DNA of 64,000 nt from contig JAIOPD010000097.1 in NCBI GenBank assembly GCA_021414115.1, positions 17,092 to 81,091 of the forward strand. Reading direction: 5' to 3'. Source of the stretch: Planctomycetia bacterium (lineage in GTDB: Bacteria > Planctomycetota > Planctomycetia > Pirellulales > UBA1268). Positions 22,829 through 30,784 of the stretch are shown one piece after another. The notes beneath the pieces are model-generated. The model was not told where the DNA came from. It worked only from the letters and a program-made list of their open reading frames with translations, and made no database searches. A program made the translations under genes and the position numbers. Numbering within the stretch: the stretch's first letter is position 1; the number at the start of each line of letters is the position of its first letter.

Positions 22829-23089
22829 ATGTTCCGTGAAGATGCAGAGTTTCTTGAGACCGTGGCCCATGCCCTCGGCGAACGGGTGAGCCTCGTTCGC
22901 CAACGCGGCTTCAGCCTCGTTGGCTCCAACGGGGAACGAGCCTCCGATGGGCACGATGCCGGCGTCGATGAATCGGACCTGATCGACCTCGCGGCCAGCG
23001 GCTGGCTCGACTGGGATGCCCGCGATGATGTCCGCCCCTATCGCCGGCACGCCGCCGGCCGGCGGCGGAAGCGGCTGAAGATCGCCTGA
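22829..23089 (+). CDS. Hypothetical small island protein
   Basis: Strong SD GGAAGGAGTTTTCATG; MFREDAEFLETVAHALGERVSLVRQ... Confidence 0.6.
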   Translation: MFREDAEFLETVAHALGERVSLVRQRGFSLVGSNGERASDGHDAGVDESDLIDLAASGWLDWDARDDVRPYRRHAAGRRRKRLKIA

Positions 23090-23105
23090 TCTTCCCGCGA
23101 TGTGA

Positions 23106-23153
23106 GCCGATGGCGTGATGCGAGGCGGAAGGCCGCCCAGCCACGCCATCGGC
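23106..23153. repeat. Perfect 12-bp inverted repeat (hairpin) between island ORFs
   Basis: GCCGATGGCGTG (23106-23117) ... CACGCCATCGGC (23142-23153). Confidence 0.8.
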
Positions 23154-23181
23154 GTTTCTATTCCTTCAACGGAGCGACCAC

Positions 23182-23400
23182 ATGGCACCCGACAAGAGAC
23201 AAAACGATGACTCGTTTCCCGGTAGCATGGAGATGGCCGGCCCCGGCCCTGCCAGTATGGCGTATCGCGCTCAGACCGAGTTGGTGGAGACGCTGGCTCG
23301 ACTGGTTCTGGATTCGGTGGCGAAGACCAAACACGGCGACCGACATGGCGAATCCAAATCCGAAACCCCACGTGCCAGATTGGGTAAAGGACGAACTTGA
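23182..23400 (+). CDS. Hypothetical small protein
   Basis: 72-aa ORF after AACGGAGCGACCACATG; overlaps the next ORF's start; weak support. Confidence 0.35.
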   Translation: MAPDKRQNDDSFPGSMEMAGPGPASMAYRAQTELVETLARLVLDSVAKTKHGDRHGESKSETPRARLGKGRT

Positions 23401-23989
23401 GAAGGCCTACCACCGCGTCCAAAACCTGACGGCGGCACAGCGGCTTTGGGACCGGGTCTTCACCGAGAAGGACCGCCGGAAGTGCGGCGGCACCCTCGCG
23501 AGAGCGTGGACGCCAGAAACCGCACTGACGGTCGGCATGTATTGCACCGCTCGCGGGACCACCGCCGACCGGGCACTCGTGGAAGTCGCGCATGCCCTCG
23601 GCTTTCTCAATGACCGGCTGCGGGCAGATTTGCTCGACGCCCTCCGGGAGGAACCTGCCGAGCGTGATCCCGAGAAGCCGCATTGGGACAGGCGGGCCGG
23701 TGAGTTGCGGTTCAGGGGCGCAGTGGTCCGCGAGGTGCCGAAGGTCGGCCGCTCGCACAACATCGTTCCGATTCTCGACGCATTCGAGGAGGACGGATGG
23801 CCTCCGGAAATTGACGACCCGCTGACCAGCGGCGGTAGCGACGATCGCCGCCGCCGGGCCGTCGAGACTCTGAACAAGCAGATGCTCAAGCCGTGGATGT
23901 GGTTCCAGTGCAATGGTGACGGCACCGGCTTTCGCTGGCGAGCGAAGCCGCGGCCGGCCAAAAAAGCAGCCAAGCGAAAGCGGCGCTGA
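23345..23989 (+). CDS. Hypothetical island protein
   Basis: ORF 23102..23989 with internal ATG 23345: MANPNPKPHVPDWVKDELEKAYHRVQNLTAAQRLWDRVFTEKDRRKCGG...; C-terminal Lys/Arg-rich. Confidence 0.6.
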   Translation: MANPNPKPHVPDWVKDELEKAYHRVQNLTAAQRLWDRVFTEKDRRKCGGTLARAWTPETALTVGMYCTARGTTADRALVEVAHALGFLNDRLRADLLDALREEPAERDPEKPHWDRRAGELRFRGAVVREVPKVGRSHNIVPILDAFEEDGWPPEIDDPLTSGGSDDRRRRAVETLNKQMLKPWMWFQCNGDGTGFRWRAKPRPAKKAAKRKRR

Positions 23990-24166
23990 CCGCCGCGGCC
24001 CTCGCCGGCCATTTCGATGATCCGCTCGTGGTGAATCTGGCCACGACTACGTGAGCCCGTCGCACTCGCGGGGGGCCTTTTCTTTTCCCTTCGCGAGAGC
24101 TGCACCGTGGCGCCGTCCCGAGGACGGGCGCTCCGCGGATTCTTCCAGCAAAAGGAGTTTCAGAGT

Positions 24167-24514
24167 ATGGGCGGTGTTGATTCGATGCGAGTCGCGACGG
24201 ATGCGATGGCGAATCACGGTCGAGCATGGAGGTTATTCATCATGGCAGCCAGTCGGAATCTGGGGTGCGTGAAGCTCTCGGCAGACGAGCTCGCAACCAA
24301 CTTTGCGAGCGGCCCGTGGGCCGAGAAGTATCCGCCGATTCTCACGATCGCACAGGCGGCGGACATGCTGCAGGTGCCGGTCGGCACGCTTCGCTTCTGG
24401 CGAACCACCGGCCGGCTCAATGGCTGCAGCCGTCGCTACGGCCGCGTGCTCCGCTTCTACAGGGACCGCCTTATTCGGTGGTTTTTCGAGGGGGAGGGAC
24501 GCCGTGGCGCATGA
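24167..24514 (+). CDS. Helix-turn-helix (MerR/excisionase-like) DNA-binding protein, putative recombination directionality factor
   Basis: LTIAQAADMLQVPVGTLRFWRTTGRLNGCSRRYGRVLRFYRDRLIRWFFE; SD AAAAGGAGTTTC; lies immediately 5' of the integrase. Confidence 0.75.
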   Translation: MGGVDSMRVATDAMANHGRAWRLFIMAASRNLGCVKLSADELATNFASGPWAEKYPPILTIAQAADMLQVPVGTLRFWRTTGRLNGCSRRYGRVLRFYRDRLIRWFFEGEGRRGA

Positions 24515-25825
24515 CCGACCTTCCCGCGGCCGGAAAGCCGGCCGTGAATACGAGCGGATCGGGGAGCGGGTTTCAATATTCCTGAACGGCCGCGTCTGGT
24601 ACGCGAACTGGCAGGAGGGACCGAAGCAAAAGCGACAGACCCTCGGCACCCGCAACCACGATGTCGCGAGGCAAAAGGCCCGGGCCTGGAGGGCCAACTC
24701 TCCGGCGCGGTCCCGCGGCAGGCCGGCACGTTCGACATCGTCGGCGTCGTGCAGGCGTACCTCGACGTGCAGGAATCAAACGATCGAGCCGCCAAGACCA
24801 TGATGAAGTACCGGGATGTCCTCAATCGCTTTGCGGCCCACTGCCGCGACGCGGGCGTGCGGCTCATGCACGCGATCTCGGTACAGACCCTCGACGACTT
24901 CGCCGTGCGGCGGCGGCGGGATGGCATGGCCGCGAAGACCGTTTACACCGAGCTGACGATCGTCCGGCAGTGGCTCAACTTCGCCGTCACCCGCCGGATG
25001 CTCTCCATGAGCCCGGTCGCCGGCACGAAGCTCGTGAAGCCGAAGCGAGGCCCCCGTGACTATTGGCGGCAGGACGAGCTCGACGCGATCGTGGACGCCG
25101 CCAAGGGCCCCTATAAGGCCGCTTTCGTCCTGATGGCCGAGACCGGCATGCGGATCGGCGAGGTCGTCCACCTGACGCATAACGACCTGATATTGGATGG
25201 ACCGACCCCCGTAGCCCACATCCGGGCGAAGGAGGTCGTGCCCGGGGCGAAGCCGTGGCGGCCGAAGAACGGCGAGGAGCGGGTCGTGCCGCTCTCGCCA
25301 CGTGCCGTCGCCATGCTGCGAGACCTGCCACGCCGCCGCCGCTGGGTGATCGACCGGATGAACGGAACGACCGCCACCGCGACCCAGCCGACGAATGACC
25401 GCCACATCATCGCCTACCTCAAGACCGTGCTCGCGAAGCTCGGACTCGAGGGCACGAACCACAAGTTCCGGCACTCCTTCTGCACGATCGCCGTACTCGC
25501 CGGGGTGGACTTCTTCACCCTCCGTCGCTGGGTCGGCCATATCGATGAGGAGGCGCTGAAGATCTACGTCCACATCGCCGACGAGCAGGCCCAGCTTTCC
25601 ATGCGGCAACTCACCGAACGCCGCGAGGTCGACCGGATCCTTGCCGCCTGCAAGGGGCCGGGGAAGGCTGGCCGAGTCGGCGGCGACGTGGGAGCTGATG
25701 CCAGTGCCAAACCCGCACGGGGGCGGCAGGGCATCAGCAAAGTTTCAGCAAAGCCGTCCCGCGGTGGTCGCGGGGCGGGTGGTGGTTCAGCAAAGTTTCA
25801 GCAAAGTCATGGAGGTCAACAATGA
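24504..25825 (+). pseudogene. Tyrosine recombinase/phage-type integrase, apparently frameshifted near nt 24690
   Basis: GTG 24504: VAHDRPSRGRKAGREYERIGERVSIFLNGRVWYANWQEGPKQKRQTLGTRNHDVARQKARA (frame of ORF 24303..24803) then LEGQLSGAVPRQAGTFDIVGVVQAYLDVQESNDRAAKTMMKYRDVLNRF...ETGMRIGEVVHLTHNDL...HKFRHSFCTIAVLAGVDFFTLRRWVGHIDEEALKIYVHI (frame of ORF 24749..25825). The catalytic R..HxxR..H/W..Y region is intact. Confidence 0.85.
25735..25806. repeat. Two direct copies of CAGCAAAGTTTCAGCAAAG (each itself a CAGCAAAG duplet), candidate integrase arm-type sites
   Basis: Copies at 25735-25753 and 25788-25806, spacing 53 bp, between the integrase catalytic region and the att-like repeat. Confidence 0.6.
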
Positions 25826-25877
25826 CTCGCTATGCAATGAGCCTTGGAAACAAGGCGTGTTCGATTCGACGTTCTTC

Positions 25878-25900
25878 ACCAAACGGAGAGGGCGGGATTC
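25878..25900. repeat. att-like 23-bp direct repeat, copy 1 (ACCAAACGGAGAGGGCGGGATTC)
   Basis: Identical to 26650-26672, which spans the tRNA-Ser 3' end. Confidence 0.9.
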
Positions 25901-26075
25901 TCTCGGGCCTCTTCGCCACAGGTTCGGATTTTCTGCGATTCGACCCAGGCGAAATGGTACGGCGGAATCTGACGATTGCCGCAAAAATGCACGGGCGTAT
26001 ACTCTTGCTACAGGCGCGTGCATGAGTGCCAGAAAGCTGCACACCTCGCCGAACCTGCCTCAACGGGCCGTACGC

Positions 26076-26147
26076 ATGACAACAGTTCAACTCTCGCTTC
26101 CTGATGACCTCGCTCGCCAAGCGACGGAGGCACGCCGCGTGGGCTAA
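26076..26147 (+). CDS. Truncated antitoxin-like leader (23 aa)
   Basis: MTTVQLSLPDDLARQATEARRVG*; stop overlaps the PIN-gene start (TAATG). Resembles the N-terminus of antitoxins paired with PIN toxins but is much shorter. Confidence 0.5.
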   Translation: MTTVQLSLPDDLARQATEARRVG

Positions 26148-26593
26148 TGCCTACCACTGCGGCCCGGCCGCTGATCGCAGTGCTCGATACCAATGTCGTG
26201 ATCGCAGGGCTCTTGTGGGATGGCCCTCCCTATTCGCTGTTGACGCGAGCTACCAAGCGGCAAAACATCGTTCTTGCGACGAGCGTGATACTGTTGGCCG
26301 AACTCAGCGATACTCTCGCACTGCCGAAGTTTCGGAAACGGATAGCCGGTGCCGCAACGTCCGTCGACGAGTTGGTGGCACATTATCGTGCTCTGACGGC
26401 ACTGGTGAACCCTCGCGACGTGCCGCGTCTCGTCACTGATGACGTCGATGACGACCACGTGATTGCCGCAGCCGTGGCAGCTCGCGCGACCCACATTGTG
26501 ACCGGGGACCGCGCCCACCTGCTGCCCATTGGCACACACGGCGACATTGCGATCGTTTCGCCGCGGCAGTGCCTTGACTTACTCGGGGACTGA
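26147..26593 (+). CDS. PIN-domain toxin (VapC-like, COG1569/PIN_3 type)
   Basis: LIAVLDTNVVIAGLLWDGPPYSLL...ILLAELSDTLALPKFRKRI...PRLVTDDVDDDHVIAAAVAARATHIVTGDRAHLLPIGTHGDIAIVSPRQCLDLL; conserved Asp residues and TGD present. Confidence 0.88.
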   Translation: MPTTAARPLIAVLDTNVVIAGLLWDGPPYSLLTRATKRQNIVLATSVILLAELSDTLALPKFRKRIAGAATSVDELVAHYRALTALVNPRDVPRLVTDDVDDDHVIAAAVAARATHIVTGDRAHLLPIGTHGDIAIVSPRQCLDLLGD

Positions 26594-26649
26594 ACGGCCG
26601 CTTGGCACCACCGGCAACGCAAATGGAGGCCGATTCAACTCAACGGTAT

Positions 26650-26672
26650 CCAACCAAACGGAGAGGGCGGGA
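26650..26672. repeat. att-like 23-bp direct repeat, copy 2 (within/adjacent to tRNA-Ser 3' end)
   Basis: ACCAAACGGAGAGGGCGGGATTC identical to 25878-25900. Confidence 0.9.
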
Positions 26673-26747
26673 TTCGAACCCGCGGTCCAGCTTTTGACCG
26701 GACACGTCTTTAGCAAAGACGCGCATTCGACCACTCTGCCACCTCTC
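26656..26747 (-). tRNA. tRNA-Ser (anticodon GCT)
   Basis: Minus strand GGAGAGG...CGTCT TTGCTAA AGACG...long variable arm...GCGGG TTCGAAT CCCGC CCTCTCC G: paired acceptor, anticodon and T stems; no encoded CCA. Confidence 0.95.
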
Positions 26748-26823
26748 CGAAACCCGGAACCACGGCCGTGTCTTTCGCCACCTTCCCAGATCGGAAGGTC
26801 GCCCCGAACGCAGCCGCCGGAAC

Positions 26824-28231
26824 CATGAAGAAACCCCCGTGGTCCGAGGATTCCGACGCCGACTATTCTGGACGCCGACCCCATGTCTCGCAAGGAGGCA
26901 CCGTACTCGTGCCGTCCACACCACGAAATGCCCGCCGTCCCACACCCCCCGGCGGAACCATCGCCGTCGCTCTGCTGACGCTGGCCTGCTGCGGGGGAGT
27001 TGCTCTGGCCGCCGAACGAATGTCGGCAGCCCACGCCACGATCAAGGCGGCCGACGCGGGCCGGCATGTCGGCGTGCTCGCCGACGACGCCTTCGAGGGC
27101 CGCGAGGGGGGCAGCCGGGGTGGCCGGGCCGCGGCGGCGTACATCGTGGAGCAGCTCACGAAGCTCGGCCTCGAGCCCGCCGGCGACGGGGGCAGTTATT
27201 TCCAGCCCTTCGGCGGCATGCGGAACATCCTGGCAATCCTCCGGGGCAGCGACCCGCACCTTGCCGAGGAACTCGTCGTCGTGGGCGCCCATTACGATCA
27301 CGTGGGCTACGGCAACGCCGACAACAGTTATGGCCCCTTCGGCTACGTGCACAACGGCGCCGATGACAACGCCTCGGGCGTGGCCGGCCTCCTCGAGGTG
27401 GCCGAGGCGATCCAGCACCTGCCGGAACGGCCTCGGCGGTCGATTCTCTTCGCCTTTTGGGACGGCGAAGAGAAGGGTCTGCTCGGTTCCTATCACTTTC
27501 TGCGTGTGAAGCCGGCGGCGCTCGCGCATCTCCGCGTCGCCTTCGCGTTGAATCTCGACATGATCGGGCACCTCCGCGGCGAACGGCTGGAGGTCTACGG
27601 CACCCGCACCGCTCCCGGCCTGCGGGAAGCGGTGCTCCAGGCCAACAACCGGCCCGGCAACGCGGCCGGACTGGAGCTCACCTTCGTGTGGGACATCGAG
27701 GACGATTCCGACCACTACCCCTTTATCGCCGCGAAGATCCCCACGGTGATGTTCCACACCGGCCTCCACGACCACTACCACCGGCCAAGCGACGACGTCC
27801 ATCTCGTCAACCTCGAAGGCATCGAGCCGGTGGCCCGCCTGACGCTCGGCTTCGTCACCGCGATCGCCGACGACCCGGCGGCGCTGCCGACATTCCGCCC
27901 TGAGTCGCGGACCGAATCCAATGCCACCCGCAACCGTCTCGAAGGATCGATCCCCGACACCGATGGCAGCCCGCGAGGCCGCTGGGGCCTGGGCACGCGA
28001 CACGATCCGGGAGAGCCGTCTTCCCCGGTGGTGGTCCGCGTCTGGCGCAACTCACCGGCGGCGCGGGCGGGGCTGTCACCGGGCGACCGCATCCTCACGG
28101 TGGACGAGATGAGAATCACCGGGCAGGACGACATGCTCGCCCGCCTGCGAAGCGCCGGGCCGCAGTCGAGAGTCGACATCGAGCGCCGGGGGCGGATCAT
28201 GCGGCTCGAAATGCAGGAAACCGTCGAGTAA
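26824..28231 (+). CDS. M28-family zinc aminopeptidase with C-terminal PDZ domain
   Basis: VVVGAHYDHVG, GADDNASGVAGLLEVAEA, FWDGEEKGLLGSYHF, LNLDMIGHL, TGLHDHYHRPSDD; PDZ-like WRNSPAARAGLSPGDRILTVDEMRI. ORF 26768..28231. Confidence 0.9.
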
Positions 28232-28251
28232 CCGCGGGATCGATCGGGCGC

Positions 28252-28288
28252 AAAAAAAATGGGCCCCATGAGGTGCTCATCGGGGCCC
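28252..28288 (-). terminator. Intrinsic terminator for the minus-strand acidic-tail gene
   Basis: Minus strand: GGGCCCCGATGAGCACCTCATGGGGCCCATTTTTTTT; strong stem followed by a T8 tract. Confidence 0.85.
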
Positions 28289-28342
28289 GTAACGCCTGGA
28301 AGGATCCGGCCGTAGTCCGAGGCGAACGCGACGGAGACGAGA

Positions 28343-28855
28343 TCAGTCGTCTTCGTCGTCGTCTTCCTCCTCCTCCTCGTCGTCATCCTCCCAATCCTCG
28401 TCGTCATCCTCCCAGTCTTCGTCTTCCTCGTCCTCTTCTTCCTCGTCGTCGTCGGCTTCTTCCTCGTCGTCTTCCTCGTCATCATCCTCGTCTTCGACCT
28501 CTTCCCACTCCTCGTCTTCCTCTTCTTCCTCGTCGTCGTCTTCCTCGTCGTCAAGCTCTTCGTCGTCCTCGTCCTCGTCATCCTCAGCGTCGTCGAACTC
28601 TTCGTCGTCCTCGTCCTCGCTCCGGATCACGGAGTCGGCGGGAAGCGACGTCCATGCATCGGCGACTGCAGCTGCGGCGACCGGATCGCACGATGTCGAT
28701 CCGACCTCGAAGAGATCCTCCGCGGCAAGCAACTCGGGCAACTCTTTCCACGAGAACACATCGGCGTCGCGAACGTCTCGATGCTCTCGGCCACTTGCGG
28801 CGATCGTCACGGCGAAAACCTCCTGGAACGGGTCGGCATCAACACCACGGCTCAT
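28343..28855 (-). CDS. Hypothetical protein with about 90-residue Asp/Glu(/Trp) acidic low-complexity tail
   Basis: MSRGVDADPFQEVFAVTIAASGREHRDVRDADVFSWKELPELLAAEDLFE... then SEDEDDEEFDDAEDDEDEDDEE...DWEDDDEDWEDDDEEEEEDDDEDD; terminator follows. Confidence 0.85.
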   Translation of the reverse strand: MSRGVDADPFQEVFAVTIAASGREHRDVRDADVFSWKELPELLAAEDLFEVGSTSCDPVAAAAVADAWTSLPADSVIRSEDEDDEEFDDAEDDEDEDDEELDDEEDDDEEEEEDEEWEEVEDEDDDEEDDEEEADDDEEEEDEEDEDWEDDDEDWEDDDEEEEEDDDEDD

Positions 28856-28990
28856 TTCTCTACCCGATCAAATACCCATCGTCCAATCGGCCGTCGGAAA
28901 TGCACGGCGGATCCGACGGGGGCAACCCGGCCGGGGAAAGGCGAGGCAGACAGTGTGTCGCCCACCCCCGGAGCATGCAAGGCGCTGGGT

Positions 28991-29773
28991 TCAGGATTCA
29001 GGATGAAAATCCGTTCCGCCCCCAACCGTCGCCTCCGGCTCCCCAGAGTCGGCCTCATCCAGCGGCCCCGTGGGCGGGAGATCCTCGATCCTGGCGAGGC
29101 CAAAAGCAGCCAAAAACCGTCTCGTGGTCACGTACACGTTGGGTCTGCCAAGCTCTTCCGCCCGCCCCCCCACGGCCACCAAATCCCGTTCCAGGAGCTG
29201 CCGGAGCATCTCCTCGCTGCCCACGCCCCGGATCGATTCGATCTCCGCCCGCGTCACGGGCTGCCGATAGGCGACGATCGCGAGCGTTTCCATGGCCGCA
29301 CCGGAGAGTCGGCTTCCGGCGGGCTGGTCGAGCAGCCGCCGCACCCACGGACCAAACGGCCCGCGGCTCAGGAGTTGGTAGCCGCCGGCGATCTGCTCGA
29401 CTCGAAAGGCCGCGCCCGACCCGTCCTGGAGCCGGCGAAGCTCTTTGACGAGCGACCGGGCCCGAGTGCCGTCTGCGAGCCTGGCCAACTTCGCAATCCG
29501 TCGGGTGCTGAGGGGCTCCCGGGCCAGGAACAGCGCCGCCTCCACCCGGGCGAGTTCCTCCGACCGCTCGTGACGGCCCGGCTCGACGGCCGTTGCCGCG
29601 GTGCTCGACGCTCGCTCGTCGTCAGCGAGCCGCATGAGCCAGGCCCGCGGCCGCCGCCGTGGGCCCATCCCGGCCGGCCCCCGTCCGTGATCCGAGGCAA
29701 GCGGATGGCCGCCATCTCGGCCGCGAGCGAAGACGGCCGCGAGGCTCCCCGATGGCTTGGTATGGCGGTGCAT
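28991..29773 (-). CDS. scpB: Segregation and condensation protein ScpB-like
   Basis: LARVEAALFLAREPLSTRRIAKLA..., LSGAAMETLAIVAYRQPVTRAEIESIRGVGSEEMLRQLLERDLVAVGGRAEELGRPNVYVTTRRFLAAFGL. Confidence 0.92.
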   Translation of the reverse strand: MHRHTKPSGSLAAVFARGRDGGHPLASDHGRGPAGMGPRRRPRAWLMRLADDERASSTAATAVEPGRHERSEELARVEAALFLAREPLSTRRIAKLARLADGTRARSLVKELRRLQDGSGAAFRVEQIAGGYQLLSRGPFGPWVRRLLDQPAGSRLSGAAMETLAIVAYRQPVTRAEIESIRGVGSEEMLRQLLERDLVAVGGRAEELGRPNVYVTTRRFLAAFGLARIEDLPPTGPLDEADSGEPEATVGGGTDFHPES

Positions 29774-29808
29774 CTCGGAATACCCGGCGTGATGATCCGG
29801 GCCACGCC

Positions 29809-30363
29809 TTAGAACCGGCGTTCGGCCGCCGCCGGCCCGGCCGGACCGCGCAGGGCCATTCTCTGCTTCCAGGCGGCAACGTCCGACACCAGCGCCCGCG
29901 TGGCATCATCCGCGCCGGCCCCAGACGCCTGAAACACCCTCATCAACTGGCCGGACGTGTCGAGCGGCACGCGACAGGATGCCACATGCATTCCGCCAAG
30001 CCCCTGCATCGGGCGGCACTCGAACGCCATGCCCCCCAGTTCCTCGAGCCGACGCTCGAGATCGCGGCGCTGCTGAGCGGCCTGACTGGCCGGCGCCTCC
30101 ACGACGACCGCCTCGGCCACGACTGGTGGTGGCGGTTCCGTCGGCGGAATGGCGGCCGTCCCGCCGGACGCCGGCGCGGCGACTGCGACCGAAGGCGTCG
30201 GGGAGGCTGCCAGCGCCTGGGACGGCCCCTGCCACCAGGCCACGCCATGGCCAACTGCCTCACGAACCGCCTTCCGCATGTCCGCCGGAATCCGGTGTGA
30301 AAACATCGCCACCGCAGGCACGAAGAGCATGCAGGCGACGAGCAGCGCGGAACGAAGTTTCAT
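29809..30363 (-). CDS. Hypothetical membrane-anchored/secreted protein
   Basis: Internal start MKLRSALLVACMLFVPAVAMFSHRIP...; ORF 29809..30966 5' part is likely non-coding. Confidence 0.6.
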   Translation of the reverse strand: MKLRSALLVACMLFVPAVAMFSHRIPADMRKAVREAVGHGVAWWQGPSQALAASPTPSVAVAAPASGGTAAIPPTEPPPPVVAEAVVVEAPASQAAQQRRDLERRLEELGGMAFECRPMQGLGGMHVASCRVPLDTSGQLMRVFQASGAGADDATRALVSDVAAWKQRMALRGPAGPAAAERRF

Positions 30364-30600
30364 GCGGTGAACTACCGGAGCGGGCGGAGAAGAGTAGCGG
30401 GCGTGTCCCCCGGCCACAATCGGAAATCGCCCCTGGTTTCCGCACAACGCCGTCCGGCCAGGCTGCCTGGAGCGCATTCGACTTTGGTGAATTGCCGGCT
30501 CGGGGGCGGCAAAAGTCGCCGCTTTGCGGTCCTTCGGATGCTTGCGTTGGCAGGATCGCCGACGCTCGTCGAGCGTTCGCTGCCCCCTCCCGTCGCCTCT

Positions 30601-30715
30601 CCGTCGGGAAGCCCCAAGCGCGAGCGCGGGGAATACGTCCTCCACCCCCCCACGCTCCGCCGCACCCTCACGCCAGGTCACCCGGATAACCGTCGCTCGC
30701 GCTCCGGGCTTCCCC
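30601..30715 (-). repeat. Dispersed intergenic repeat family 1, copy A (about 115 bp)
   Basis: Reverse complement GGGGAAGCCCGGAGCGCGAGCGACGGTTATCCGGGTGA...GGGTGGAGGACGTATTCCCCGCGCTCGCGCTTGGGGCTTCCCGACGG matches copy B at 36474-36587. Confidence 0.85.
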
Positions 30716-30736
30716 AGCAGCGGACACGATCGAGAA

Positions 30737-30765
30737 CCCGCGAGGGGCTGCCCGTGCCCCGAACC
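30737..30765 (+). repeat. Family 2 palindromic element, solo arm fragment
   Basis: CCCGCGAGGGGCTGCCCGTGCCCCGAACC matches the left arm of the element at 52482-52625. Confidence 0.7.
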
Positions 30766-30784
30766 TCCCAACGTCGGATGAGGT

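Noticed and set aside
28360-28620. Possible CRISPR or microsatellite array in the CT-rich region
   Set aside because: No regular repeat/spacer units; it encodes the acidic D/E tail in frame with a terminator downstream.
28273-29448. 391-aa plus-strand Arg/Pro-rich ORF
   Set aside because: It is the reverse complement of the acidic GAC/GAG/GAA tract and scpB; not a plausible protein.
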